Part shown: piece by piece, positions 31,739 through 40,370 of the stretch
Numbering within the stretch: the stretch's first letter is position 1
How the letters are laid out: each line of letters begins with the position of its first letter
Assembly (NCBI RefSeq): GCF_014648475.1
Contig: NZ_BMRE01000020.1
Coordinates: forward strand, 1-64,000
DNA from: Lentzea flava
GTDB taxonomy: Bacteria; Actinomycetota; Actinomycetes; Mycobacteriales; Pseudonocardiaceae
Direction: 5' to 3'
Length of the DNA stretch: 64,000 nt
Position numbers and translations under genes: made by a program
The notes under the pieces: generated by a model
Databases searched by the model: none
What the model was told of the DNA's origin: nothing
Seen by the model: only the letters and a program-made list of their open reading frames with translations

Positions 31739-32239
31739 GTGTCAGACCTGAATGCGACCGCAGCCGCCCTGCTCGGGCTGCTGCACGACGGACCCAAGAC
31801 CGGTGGCCAGTTGGTGGCGGAGGCCGGAGAGCGCTTCGGTGCGTTCTTCAGCGTGACCCGCAGCCAGGTGTACCGCGAGCTGCCCGCGCTGGCCGATCAG
31901 GGCCTGCTGCGACTCGGCAAGCAAGGACCGCGGTCCAGCCAGCAGTACGTGCTCACCGCGGCGGGCAAGAAGGCCTTCAAGAACTGGCTGCTGTCCGAGC
32001 CCGGCCCCGACCACCTCCGCAGCCCGCTCATCCTGCGGCTGGTGCACGCCGGCTCGCTGACGGCGAAGCAGCGCGAGGCTCTCATCACCCAGGCGCGTGC
32101 GTCCTACGGTGCGGAGCAGGAGAGCGCGAAGCTGGCCGCGAAGACCGCGGAGGACCCCTACGCGAAGGCGGTGGCCGAGTTCGGCCTGGCCCACGCGAAG
32201 GCCGTTCTCAAGCTGCTCGACGCCATCCCCACGGCTTAA
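31739..32239 (+). CDS. PadR family transcriptional regulator
   Basis: A 166-residue protein. N-terminal PadR winged helix (AAALLGLLHDGPKTGGQLV, then RSQVYRELPALADQGLLRLG, then QQYVLTAAGKKAFKNWL), C-terminal dimerisation helices. Start GTG 31739 (VSDLNATAAALL). PadR proteins repress exporter or detoxification genes in response to aromatic or antimicrobial ligands; its own targets are not adjacent. Two direct repeats lie upstream. Confidence 0.9.
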   Translation: MSDLNATAAALLGLLHDGPKTGGQLVAEAGERFGAFFSVTRSQVYRELPALADQGLLRLGKQGPRSSQQYVLTAAGKKAFKNWLLSEPGPDHLRSPLILRLVHAGSLTAKQREALITQARASYGAEQESAKLAAKTAEDPYAKAVAEFGLAHAKAVLKLLDAIPTA

Positions 32240-32252
32240 GAGGGCGCCAGCG

Positions 32253-32282
32253 AAGCACCGGTCGCGAACTGTGACCGGTGCT
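32253..32282. promoter_or_regulatory. Inverted repeat between padR and prfB
   Basis: AGCACCGGTC (32253-32262) and GACCGGTGCT (32273-32282) are perfect 10-bp arms around GCGAACTGTG-type loop sequence. It stands directly before the prfB -10 box (TAATCT 32287-32292) and covers its -35. It could be the padR terminator or an operator; the missing T run and the position make both possible. Confidence 0.5.
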
Positions 32283-32298
32283 GGCGTAATCTTTTGCC

Positions 32299-33399
32299 GT
32301 GAACCCGGACGTCGAAGCAGACATCAAGGACCTCTCCGCCACCCTTTCCAGCATCGAGGCGGTGATGGACCTCGATGCCCTGCGCGCCCAGGTCGCGGAC
32401 TTGGAGGAGCAGGCAGCGCGCCCGGACCTATGGGACGACCAGGAGAAGGCGCAGAAGGTCACCAGCCAGCTCTCCCACAAGCAGGGTGAGCTGCGCCGCG
32501 TCACGAACCTCCGCGAGCGCCTCGACGACCTGCCGCTGCTCTACGAGCTCGCCGAAGAGGCGGGCGACGCGGACGCGCTGGCCGACGCCGACACCGAGCG
32601 CGCGAGCCTGCGCACCGACATCGAGTCGCTCGAGGTCCGCACGCTGCTGTCCGGCGAGTACGACGAGCGCAACGCGCTGGTCACCATCCGCGCCGAGGCC
32701 GGTGGCGTCGACGCCGCGGACTTCGCCGAGATGCTGCTGCGCATGTACTCGCGCTGGGCCGAGCGGCACGGCTACGGCGTCGACGTGTTCGACACCTCCT
32801 ACGCGGAAGAGGCTGGCATCAAGTCCGCGACGTTCCGCGTCACCGCCCCGTACGCCTACGGCACGCTGAGCGTCGAGCAGGGCACCCACCGCCTGGTGCG
32901 CATTTCGCCGTTCGACAACCAGGGCCGCCGCCAGACGTCGTTCGCCGGCGTCGAGGTCGTGCCCGTCGTCGAGCAGTCCGACCACGTCGACATCGACGAG
33001 AAGGACCTGCGCGTCGACGTCTACCGCTCGTCCGGCCCCGGCGGCCAGGGCGTCAACACGACCGACTCGGCGGTGCGCATCACGCACATCCCGACCGGCA
33101 TCGTGGTGTCCTGCCAGAACGAGCGCTCGCAGCTGCAGAACAAGGCCACGGCCATGGCCGTCCTGCAGGCCAAGCTGCTCGAGCGCCGCCGCCAGGAGGA
33201 ACAGGCGAAGCTGGACGCGCTCAAGGACTCCGGCTCCAGCTGGGGCAACCAGATGCGCTCCTACGTGCTGCACCCGTACCAGATGGTCAAGGACCTGCGG
33301 ACCGAGCACGAGGTCGGCAACCCGTCGGCGGTGCTGGACGGCGAGATCGACGACTTCCTCGAGGCGGGCATCCGGTGGAGGAAGCAGTCACAGGGCTGA
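32299..33399 (+). CDS. prfB: Peptide chain release factor 2
   Basis: A 366-residue class I release factor recognising UAA/UGA. The stop-codon tripeptide is in VRISPFDNQGRRQTSF, and the catalytic GGQ is in SSGPGGQGVNTTDSAVR. The N-terminal part has no internal UGA programmed frameshift, as usual in actinobacteria. GTG 32299 lies six bases behind TAATCT (32287-32292) with no ribosome site, so the mRNA is leaderless. It opens the prfB-ftsE-ftsX-smpB group conserved in actinobacteria. Confidence 0.97.
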   Translation: MNPDVEADIKDLSATLSSIEAVMDLDALRAQVADLEEQAARPDLWDDQEKAQKVTSQLSHKQGELRRVTNLRERLDDLPLLYELAEEAGDADALADADTERASLRTDIESLEVRTLLSGEYDERNALVTIRAEAGGVDAADFAEMLLRMYSRWAERHGYGVDVFDTSYAEEAGIKSATFRVTAPYAYGTLSVEQGTHRLVRISPFDNQGRRQTSFAGVEVVPVVEQSDHVDIDEKDLRVDVYRSSGPGGQGVNTTDSAVRITHIPTGIVVSCQNERSQLQNKATAMAVLQAKLLERRRQEEQAKLDALKDSGSSWGNQMRSYVLHPYQMVKDLRTEHEVGNPSAVLDGEIDDFLEAGIRWRKQSQG

Positions 33400-33466
33400 G
33401 GGCTTGCTCGACTGGGAGAGATGTGCTCGCGCAACGCGCTCGCCGGCGTCGGCCCTCAGGTGTCTT

Positions 33467-33511
33467 CTGGGGGCCGAGCCCCCAGACCCCAGCCGGGGGC
33501 TTCGCCCCCGG
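33467..33511. repeat. Dispersed double-hairpin repeat, copy B
   Basis: Hairpin CTGGGGG-CCGAG-CCCCCAG (33467-33485), link ACCCCAG, then hairpin CCGGGGGC-TTC-GCCCCCGG (33493-33511) followed by ACCCCCG. It is 70 bases behind the prfB stop, in the 356-base gap before ftsE. The rest of the gap (33512-33741) shows no gene or strong hairpin apart from the ftsE promoter. Confidence 0.75.
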
Positions 33512-33755
33512 ACCCCCGTCCGTGTGGCGCTTCACGCCTGCACGGCCCGAGGTGCCGGCAAGTCTGGCGTGGGCAGAACGCGACGCTGATCTGAGGCGAA
33601 GCACGTTCGGGCCCCTCGATGGCCTGAACGTGCTCGTTTCGTCGACCGGTTGTGCTGGTTCGGCCACGCCGCGTGGATGGTCAGAACCGCCTTTCCGGGG
33701 TCGGAAGTTAACCGGAACGGGGGCTTTACCCGGCCCATGGGTAGACTCGCGCCTC

Positions 33756-34445
33756 GTGATTCGCCTCGAACACGTTTCCAAGGTCTACAAGACCTCCACG
33801 CGTCCCGCGCTCGACGACGTGTCCGTCGAGGTGGACAAGGGTGAGTTCGTGTTCCTGATCGGGCCCTCGGGGTCCGGTAAGTCGACGTTCTTGCGCCTGC
33901 TCCTGCGCGAAGAGGTGCCGACTCGGGGACGCGTCTACGTGTCCAACTTCGACGTCGCCAAGATGTCGCGGCGCAGGGTCCCCCGCCTGCGTCAGTCCAT
34001 CGGCTGCGTGTTCCAGGACTTCCGCCTGCTGCCGACGAAGACGGTCGCCGAGAACGTGGCCTTCGCGCTGGAGGTCATCGGCAAGCCCCGCAACACCATC
34101 GTCAAGGTGGTGCCGGAGGTGCTGCAGCTGGTGGGCCTCGACGGCAAGGAGGACCGGTTCCCGACCGAGCTGTCCGGTGGTGAGCAGCAGCGCGTCGCGA
34201 TCGCCCGTGCGTTCGTGAACCGCCCGCTGGTGCTGATCGCCGACGAGCCGACCGGAAACCTGGACCCCGACACGAGCCAGGACATCATGTTGCTGCTGGA
34301 GCGGATCAACCGCACCGGCACGACGGTCATCATGGCCACTCACGACCACGGCATCGTCGACTCGATGCGCCGCCGTGTGGTGGAGCTGGCGTACGGCAAG
34401 GTCGTCCGTGATGACGCGCGCGGCGTTTACGGCGTTGGCCGTTAA
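33756..34445 (+). CDS. ftsE: Cell division ATP-binding protein FtsE
   Basis: A 229-residue ABC ATPase: Walker A GPSGSGKST, signature LSGGEQQRVAIARA, Walker B LIADEPTGNLDPDT, and the switch His in ATHDHGIVD. With FtsX it activates peptidoglycan hydrolases at the septum. GTG 33756 is eight bases behind a TAGACT -10 box (33742-33747); the open frame extends far upstream through the repeat but is not coding there. ftsX follows 39 bases on. Confidence 0.97.
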   Translation: MIRLEHVSKVYKTSTRPALDDVSVEVDKGEFVFLIGPSGSGKSTFLRLLLREEVPTRGRVYVSNFDVAKMSRRRVPRLRQSIGCVFQDFRLLPTKTVAENVAFALEVIGKPRNTIVKVVPEVLQLVGLDGKEDRFPTELSGGEQQRVAIARAFVNRPLVLIADEPTGNLDPDTSQDIMLLLERINRTGTTVIMATHDHGIVDSMRRRVVELAYGKVVRDDARGVYGVGR

Positions 34446-34484
34446 GCGCTCCTAATCCCCGAACCCCAAGGAACCCCGCCCCCG

Positions 34485-35387
34485 ATGCGTACCAGCTTCG
34501 TGTTCAGCGAGGTCGTCACCGGACTTCGCCGGAACGTCACGATGACGATCGCGATGATCCTCACGACCGCCATCTCGCTCGGGCTGCTCGGCGGTGGCCT
34601 GCTCGTCGTCCGCATGGTCGACAAGATGCAGGCCAACTACGCGGGCAAGCTCGAGGTCTCCGTGCTGCTGACCAACGACGTCAGCGCCAACGACAAGGAC
34701 TGCACGCAACAGCCGTGCGCGGGTCTGCGTTCCCAGCTCGAGCAGACCTCCGGCGTCGAGACAGTGGTGTTCCAGAACCGCGACGAGGGCTTCGAGCGCT
34801 TCAAGCGGATCTTCGAGGCGCAGCCGGAGCTGCTCAAGCTCGCGCGGCCGGAAGCGATCCCCGCGACCTTCCGCGTCAAGCTGGAGGACCCGGACCGCAC
34901 CGACGTCATCAAGCAGGCCTTCGAGGGCAAGCCGGGCGTGAAGGGCGTCGACGACCAGGGCAAGTTCCTCGAGCGGTTCTTCGAGGGCCTCAACGGTCTG
35001 CGCGACGTCGCCCTGATCCTCGCGCTCATCCAGGCGTTCGCCGCGTTGCTGCTGATCTCGAACACCATTCAGGTGTCCGCGTTCACCCGTCGCGTCGAGG
35101 TCGGCATCATGCGCCTGGTCGGCGCGACCCGGTGGTACACGCAGCTGCCGTTCCTCATCGAGGCGGTCGTCGCGGGCATCATCGGCGCCGTCTCCGCCGT
35201 CGCCGGCCTGGTGCTGTTCAAGGCGTTCTTCCTCGACCGGATCACCAGAAACCTGACCGAGTCGGGCATCATCCCGCCGATCGGGTACCTGGACATCCTG
35301 ATCGTGTCGCCGTGGCTGTTCCTCGTCGCGATCGTCATCTCGGCCACCACCGGCTACGTGACGCTGCGTCTCTACGTGCGGCTTTAA
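34485..35387 (+). CDS. ftsX: Cell division permease-like protein FtsX
   Basis: A 300-residue membrane protein: an N-terminal helix (TMTIAMILTTAISLGLLGGGLL), a large outer domain with the disulfide-prone KDCTQQPC, then three helices including a QAFAALLLISNTIQVSAF segment. This is the FtsX layout; the outer loop contacts cell-wall hydrolases. Start ATG 34485 with weak upstream site; probably cotranscribed with ftsE. Confidence 0.96.
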   Translation: MRTSFVFSEVVTGLRRNVTMTIAMILTTAISLGLLGGGLLVVRMVDKMQANYAGKLEVSVLLTNDVSANDKDCTQQPCAGLRSQLEQTSGVETVVFQNRDEGFERFKRIFEAQPELLKLARPEAIPATFRVKLEDPDRTDVIKQAFEGKPGVKGVDDQGKFLERFFEGLNGLRDVALILALIQAFAALLLISNTIQVSAFTRRVEVGIMRLVGATRWYTQLPFLIEAVVAGIIGAVSAVAGLVLFKAFFLDRITRNLTESGIIPPIGYLDILIVSPWLFLVAIVISATTGYVTLRLYVRL

Positions 35388-35417
35388 CGGTTTTACCGAC
35401 CACGTAAAGTTGTCGTC

Positions 35418-35894
35418 ATGGTCAAGGAACGCGGGCAGAAGGCCATCGCGTCGAACCGCAAGGCTCGGCACGACTGGACCATTCTGGACACCTATGAGGC
35501 GGGCATTCAGCTCGTCGGCACCGAGGTGAAGAGCCTGCGCATGGGACGGGCGTCCCTCGTGGACGCCTTCGCCCAGGTCGACGACGGCGAGATCTGGTTG
35601 CACGCGCTGCACATCCCGGAGTACGTCGCGGGGACGTGGACGAACCACGAGGTCCGGCGCAAGCGCAAGCTCTTGCTGCACAAGCACGAGATCGAGCGGC
35701 TGATCGGCAAGACCAAGGAGTCCGGTCTGTCGCTCATCCCGCTGCAGATGTACTTCAAGGACGGCTACGTCAAGGTCGAGATCGCCCTGGCGAAGGGCAA
35801 GAAGGCCTACGACAAGCGCCAGGACATCGCGAAGCGCGACGCCAACCGCGAGATCGCTCGTGCCCACGGCCGAGCGCTGAAGGGGCGCTACTGA
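35418..35894 (+). CDS. smpB: SsrA-binding protein
   Basis: A 158-residue RNA-binding protein that brings tmRNA to stalled ribosomes. Conserved blocks: KARHDWTILDTYEAGIQLVG, GTEVKSLRMGRASL, and a basic tail KAYDKRQDIAKRDANREIAR typical of the C-terminal helix. A TAAAGT -10 box (35405-35410) seven bases before ATG 35418 gives it a leaderless promoter of its own. Its RNA partner ssrA is 2.8 kb downstream. Confidence 0.97.
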   Translation: MVKERGQKAIASNRKARHDWTILDTYEAGIQLVGTEVKSLRMGRASLVDAFAQVDDGEIWLHALHIPEYVAGTWTNHEVRRKRKLLLHKHEIERLIGKTKESGLSLIPLQMYFKDGYVKVEIALAKGKKAYDKRQDIAKRDANREIARAHGRALKGRY

Positions 35895-35907
35895 AGGGCC
35901 GTTGCTG

Positions 35908-36735
35908 ATGGCGTTGGTGGACATCCACGTTCATTTCATGCCGCAGAACGTCCTGGACAAGGTCTGGGCCTACTTCGACCGCGTCCGCGAGGCAGGCGTC
36001 GACTGGTTCATCCAGTACCGCACCGACGAGAACGCCCGGCTCACCGCACTGCGGGAGCTGGGCGTCGTCGCGTTCGCGCCGCTCGTGTACCCGCACAAGC
36101 CGGGCATGGCGGAATGGCTGAACGAGTGGGCGGCCGACTTCGCCGCACGTGTCCCGGAAGCCGTGCAGACCGGCACCTTCTACGCCGAGCCCGGCGCCGA
36201 CGCGTACGTGCGCAATGCGTTGGAGGCCGGTGCGCGGTGCTTCAAGTCGCACGTCCAGGTCGGCGCCTACGACCCGCGTGACGAGCTCCTGGACGGCGTC
36301 TGGGGTCAGCTCGCCGAGGCAGGCGTGCCGGTGGTCGTGCACGGCGGCGACGGGCCGATTCCGGGGGAGCACACCGGGCTCGGCGTCTTCGAAGGGGTGT
36401 TGAAGCGGCATCCGTCGTTGACCGCGGTGATCGCCCACGCCGGAATGCCCGACTATTCGGGCGCGCTGGATCTGGTTGAGCGCTATCGGAACGTGCACGT
36501 CGACACAACGATGGTCGGTGTTCCGTTCAGCGAGCAGATGGCGCCGCTGCCTGCCGAATGGCGGTCACGGGTCGCCGGGCTCGCGGACCGGGTCGTGCTC
36601 GGCACCGACTTCCCGAACATCCCGTACCCCTACGAGGTGCAGCTCGACGCGATCCGCTCGTGGGGCCTGGACGCCGCCGCCGAGCAGGCGGTCCTGCACG
36701 ACAACGGCGCCCGGCTGCTTCAGCTGTCCAGGTAG
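35908..36735 (+). CDS. Amidohydrolase family protein
   Basis: A 275-residue TIM-barrel metal hydrolase/decarboxylase type: VDIHVHFMP (HxH metal site) at the N-terminus, VVVHGGDGPIPGEHTG, VIAHAGMPDYS, and VVLGTDFPNIPYPYEVQ at the end, the pattern of the amidohydrolase 2 family (decarboxylases and lactonases). AAGGG nine bases before ATG 35908 decides this start over the TTG at 35902. It closely follows smpB, and its 3' end overlaps the facing response regulator by 16 bases. Confidence 0.9.
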   Translation: MALVDIHVHFMPQNVLDKVWAYFDRVREAGVDWFIQYRTDENARLTALRELGVVAFAPLVYPHKPGMAEWLNEWAADFAARVPEAVQTGTFYAEPGADAYVRNALEAGARCFKSHVQVGAYDPRDELLDGVWGQLAEAGVPVVVHGGDGPIPGEHTGLGVFEGVLKRHPSLTAVIAHAGMPDYSGALDLVERYRNVHVDTTMVGVPFSEQMAPLPAEWRSRVAGLADRVVLGTDFPNIPYPYEVQLDAIRSWGLDAAAEQAVLHDNGARLLQLSR

Positions 36736-37361
36736 GCGAGCACGGCGCGCACCCTGCGGTGCTCCGAGTTCGACGGTTCCAGGCCGAGCTTCGCGAAGAT
36801 GTTGCCGACGTGCTTCTCCACGGCGCCGTCGGACACGACGAGCGTGGCGGCGATGGCGGTGTTGGACAGTCCCTGCGCCATCAGCCCGAGCACCTCGCGT
36901 TCGCGGGGCGTCAGCGAGTCGACGGGGCTCTTCTTGCTGCGCACCATGAGCTGTGTGATCACCTCGTGGTCGATGCTCGTGCCGCCGTCGGCGACCCTGC
37001 GCACCGCGTCGACGAACTCCTTGACGTCCGCCACCCGCTCCTTGAGCAGGTAGCCGACCCCGCTGGCACCGCCCGCGAGCAGCTCCACGGCGTAGCGCTC
37101 CTCGACGTACTGCGACAGCACCAGCACCGGCAGCCCTGGGTAGCGGCGGCGGCACTCGATGGCGGCCCGCAGGCCCTCGTCGGTGAACGTCGGGGGCATC
37201 CGCACGTCCACCACGCACAGGTCCGGCCTGTGCTCGGTCACGGCGTCCAGCAGCCCGTCGCCGTTCTCCACCGCCGCAACGGTTTCGATGCCCTCGTCGG
37301 CGAGCAACCGCTGCACGCCCTCCCTCAGCAGCACCGAGTCCTCGGCGATCACCACGCGCAC
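36720..37361 (-). CDS. NarL/LuxR family response regulator
   Basis: A 213-residue two-component regulator. Receiver: acidic pair in VVIAEDSVLLREG, phosphoacceptor Asp in DLCVVDVRMPPTFTDEG, Lys in YLLKERV. C-terminal LuxR helix-turn-helix: LTPREREVLGLMAQGLSN, then VEKHVGNIFAKLGL. The start is GTG 37361 (VRVVIAEDS); the frame runs on upstream in antisense to the kinase. It overlaps the kinase gene by 13 bases and is cotranscribed with it. Confidence 0.95.
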   Translation of the reverse strand: MRVVIAEDSVLLREGVQRLLADEGIETVAAVENGDGLLDAVTEHRPDLCVVDVRMPPTFTDEGLRAAIECRRRYPGLPVLVLSQYVEERYAVELLAGGASGVGYLLKERVADVKEFVDAVRRVADGGTSIDHEVITQLMVRSKKSPVDSLTPREREVLGLMAQGLSNTAIAATLVVSDGAVEKHVGNIFAKLGLEPSNSEHRRVRAVLAYLDS

Positions 37362-38587
37362 GGCAACTCCGCTCGAATCACGGTCGGCCCGCCGGGCGGG
37401 CTGACGACGACAACCACACCGTCGATCGTGGCAGCCCGGTCGGCCAGCCCGGCGAGCCCGCCGCCCGGCTTCAGCTCGGCGCCGCCCTGACCGTTGTCGG
37501 TGACCTCGACCAGCACCCCCGTCTCGACCCGGTTGACCTTCACGGTCGCCCTGGTGGCGTTGGAGTGCTTGGTGATGTTCGTGAGCGCCTCGCCGACGGT
37601 GAAGTACGCGGCGCTCTCCACCGCTGTCGGTGGCCGCGGCTCGACGCTCACCTGCAGCTCGACTTCGATCGGGACGCGCGCGGCCAGCGCGGACAGCGCC
37701 GCGTCGAGGCCGCGGTCGCCGAGCACGGACGGGTAGATGCCCCTGGCCAGGTCGCGCAGTTCCTTGATGGCGAGCTTCGCGTCGGCGTGCGCCTCGGCGA
37801 TGAGCGCGGCGGCACCTTCCGGGTCCGTGTCCAATTTGGACTTGGCCCGGCCCAGCCCCATGGCCACCGCGACAAGTCGTTGCTGCGCGCCGTCGTGCAG
37901 GTCGCGTTCGATGCGCCGGCGCTCCGCCTCGGCCGCCTCGACGCCGCGGGCCCGGCTCGACTGCAGCCGCTCCGCCTCGATCGCCAGCTCGTCGGCCCGC
38001 GTCGGCCCGAGCATGGCGCGGGCGAACCTGCCGTGCATCGCGCCCAGCCACTTCGTGCCCATGACCGCGAACGGGATCAGCGCCAGCCCGATCACCGCAA
38101 CCGGCAGCGCCGAGTAGAACGAGTCGATCGTCCAGACCTCGCCCACGACGACCGCGAACGGCGCCTCGCCGATCCAGAACGGCACACCTGCGAACGCGGC
38201 CACGACCGCCCACATGGTGATGAACGAGGCGAACTCCAACGCACCCAGCGGCACGAGCAGCGCCAGGTAACCGAGGTCACGCCACGTGGCGGGGTCGGTG
38301 AACTGGTGCTTCCACTTCTGCAGCGGCGAGCCGTCGATCTTCGGGCGGTACGGCTTGGGGATGTCCGTGCGCAACGCCACGCGCACCCACGCCCGCTCCA
38401 GCGACGCGCCAGCGCGCCCGGCGTTCATCGCGAGCCACATGATCGGGAAGCCGATCCAGAGGAGTGAGGTCGCGAGCCCGACCGCGGTGAGCACGAAGGT
38501 GAGGGTGAACCAGAAGATGCCGGTCACCAGGTGGGTCAGCAGGTAGAACCCGGCTGCGAGCGCGTTCGGTTTCCTCATGCCGTCCAT
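37349..38587 (-). CDS. Sensor histidine kinase (DesK/NarX type)
   Basis: A 412-residue kinase with N-terminal membrane helices of the sensor domain (HLVTGIFWFTLTFVLTAVG; LALLVPLGALEFASFI; ALPVAVIGLALIPFAV), a HisKA_3 dimerisation helix with the phosphorylated His in RRIERDLHDGAQQRLVAVAM, and an ATPase domain (VGEALTNITKHSNA, then VTDNGQGG). The stimulus is unknown. It pairs with the overlapping response regulator. Confidence 0.95.
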   Translation of the reverse strand: MDGMRKPNALAAGFYLLTHLVTGIFWFTLTFVLTAVGLATSLLWIGFPIMWLAMNAGRAGASLERAWVRVALRTDIPKPYRPKIDGSPLQKWKHQFTDPATWRDLGYLALLVPLGALEFASFITMWAVVAAFAGVPFWIGEAPFAVVVGEVWTIDSFYSALPVAVIGLALIPFAVMGTKWLGAMHGRFARAMLGPTRADELAIEAERLQSSRARGVEAAEAERRRIERDLHDGAQQRLVAVAMGLGRAKSKLDTDPEGAAALIAEAHADAKLAIKELRDLARGIYPSVLGDRGLDAALSALAARVPIEVELQVSVEPRPPTAVESAAYFTVGEALTNITKHSNATRATVKVNRVETGVLVEVTDNGQGGAELKPGGGLAGLADRAATIDGVVVVVSPPGGPTVIRAELPCAW

Positions 38588-38708
38588 CGTGCAGTTCCCG
38601 CTGGTCAGGGACCATCTGGCTAGCTATGCGGTCCGGGGTGGGGACAGCCCTACCTGCCTCGGGAAGAACTCGGTGGCCGCCATCGTTATGCTATGCGTAC
38701 CACTACAA

Positions 38709-39078
38709 GGGGGTGAACGGTTTCGACTGTGGACGTTGATTCAGGGGAAGCGTGCCGGTGCAGGCGAGAGACCACCGCAAGCGTCATCGCAAACCAATAA
38801 GCGCCGAGTCCAACGACCAGCGCGCGTTCGCTCTCGCCGCCTGAGGCGAGTAGCAACGCTGTCGGCCTAGGAGTGCCTTCGGCCTAGAGTCCGGCATCAG
38901 CTAGAGGGCTTACCAGCAGTCCCGGTCGCGGGGGCTGTTCGGGAAACTCACAGCGACTGGGCCCGTCACACCAGCTTGTTCGCGTGACTGGTGGGGCCGA
39001 GCAGAGACACAGCGGACTGCGCACGGAGAAGCCCTGATGAGGCGCCATAGGACCCGGGTTCGATTCCCGGCACCTCCA
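38709..39078 (+). ncRNA. ssrA: Transfer-messenger RNA (tmRNA)
   Basis: 370 bases without encoded CCA. The 5' end GGGGGTGAACGGTTTCGAC pairs with the 3' acceptor CACCTCC (39071-39077), A 39078 is the discriminator, and a T-arm GGTTCGATTCC precedes it. The tag frame starts at GCC 38803 after ATAAGC and reads AESNDQRAFALAA, ending with TGA at 38842-38844. It works with SmpB to release stalled ribosomes. A TATGCT box (38687-38692) upstream is the likely -10. One terminator follows. Confidence 0.97.
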
Positions 39079-39096
39079 CTCGGCCGAAGTATGCTC

Positions 39097-39121
39097 AGTG
39101 GCCCCCCTTTCGGGGGCCACT
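39097..39121 (+). terminator. tmRNA terminator
   Basis: AGTGGCCCCC (39097-39106) pairs perfectly with GGGGGCCACT (39112-39121), followed by TTCG. It is 19 bases behind the mature 3' end. Confidence 0.88.
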
Positions 39122-39148
39122 TTCGCCGGCTCGTTCCGGGTGTTTATC

Positions 39149-39165
39149 TGGGGGCGACCCCCAGA
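39149..39165. repeat. Dispersed hairpin repeat, copy C
   Basis: CTGGGGG-CGA-CCCCCAG followed by ACCCCCGAG, the first-hairpin unit of the dispersed family; the second hairpin is replaced by GGGCGCTGTGCGCC. The rest of the gap to 39460 is G/T-rich on the plus strand and holds no supportable gene. Confidence 0.65.
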
Positions 39166-39460
39166 CCCCCGAGCCGTTCGGGCGCTGTGCGCCCTCACGA
39201 TCATCGCGTAAGCCAATCCCGTCGGATCCCCCTGGGCGTTTGGGCCGGGGGGATTTCGCTGTGTGGGGGCTGGCCGTGGGGATTCTCTGGGGGTTTGGGC
39301 TGGGGCTTTTGGTTTTCGTGGCGCGCTGCACCTTTGCCGGTCTAGCTGGGCGTTGCGGCGAATGGGCTAGTGCGCGGGGGTGGGGGCGGGGTTGGCACAC
39401 TCTGCCGGCCTGCTGGTTTCGGTGGTCAGCGGTGGTCGGTTTCGTCGTGGAGAGAGCGGT

Positions 39461-40348
39461 ATGGTCCGGCGCTTGGCCCAGGTTCCCGTGCTGGTTCGGG
39501 TTTTGTGTCCCGTGGTGGCGGCGGTGGTTGTCGCGGTGCTGGTCGTGGCGGCCGGTCGGGAGGCTCCGCAGGCCGCTCCTGTCGGTGCTTCGGAGGTGCT
39601 GGGGGCCGTGTCCACCTCGACGACGACGGTCAGTTCGGCTGCGGAGTCGGTGTCCAGTGCTGTGCCGACCACCACGTCGGTCAGCAGTGCGGCCAAGTCC
39701 GCTTCGAGTTCTTCGGTGCCGCGGCCTGCGGCTGTGACCGCGCCCGCGAAGACGGAGGCTCGGGTTGAGGCGCCGTGGTTCGCCGGCCGGGTGGGCGGCG
39801 CGACGCAGGTGATCTCGGTGGTCGGGGCGGGCGGTTCGAGCGCGACGTTGTCGACGTGGCAGAAGTCGGGGAATGACTGGGCACAGGTGATCGGCGGGGT
39901 TGCGGCCAAGGTCGGGTCGCCCGGGATCTCCGGGTCGTACGGGGAGTCGTCGTCGGCGACGCCGGCCGGGGTGTTCGGGATCACCGGTGCGTTCGGCCGG
40001 CAGGCCGATCCCGGGGCTGGGGTGTCGTACTTCCAGCTCGACAGCTCGGACTGGTGGGTCAGTGACGTCAACAGTCCTGACTACAACACGCATCAGCGGT
40101 GTGCTCGGGGGACGTGTCCGTTCAACGAGAGCACGTCGGAGAACTTGATCGAGCACGGCGCTGTGTACGACTACGCGCTGGTGATGGGGGTCAACTCGCA
40201 GCGTGTTCCCGGGGCGGGCAGTGCGTTCTTCGTGCACGTCACGAACGGGGCGCCCACTGCGGGCTGTGTGGCGGTTCCGGCCGGCACGCTCGTGTCGATC
40301 ATGCGGTGGGTTCGGCCGGGCACGGTGATCGCGCTGTCGCCGCGCTGA
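39461..40348 (+). CDS. L,D-transpeptidase (YkuD-like), exported
   Basis: A 295-residue protein: signal or anchor helix (LCPVVAAVVVAVLVVAAG), a long Ser/Thr/Ala-rich linker to about residue 105, then a YkuD-like domain. The catalytic site is in FFVHVTNGAPTAGCVAVP (His plus Cys; spacing slightly unlike the classic HGT-n-SxGC). FGRQADPGAGVSYFQLD and WWVSDVNSPDYNTHQ fit the small actinobacterial LDT-like family. It would cross-link peptidoglycan or lipoprotein outside the cell. ATG 39461 follows GGAGAG. Confidence 0.85.
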   Translation: MVRRLAQVPVLVRVLCPVVAAVVVAVLVVAAGREAPQAAPVGASEVLGAVSTSTTTVSSAAESVSSAVPTTTSVSSAAKSASSSSVPRPAAVTAPAKTEARVEAPWFAGRVGGATQVISVVGAGGSSATLSTWQKSGNDWAQVIGGVAAKVGSPGISGSYGESSSATPAGVFGITGAFGRQADPGAGVSYFQLDSSDWWVSDVNSPDYNTHQRCARGTCPFNESTSENLIEHGAVYDYALVMGVNSQRVPGAGSAFFVHVTNGAPTAGCVAVPAGTLVSIMRWVRPGTVIALSPR

Positions 40349-40370
40349 GCAACCCGTGCGAGGCTGAGTC

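Noticed and set aside
33375..33755. N-terminal extension of ftsE through the repeat region
   Set aside because: The extension is proline/arginine-rich, encodes the dispersed hairpins and has no conserved residues; the leaderless GTG at 33756 fits the family.
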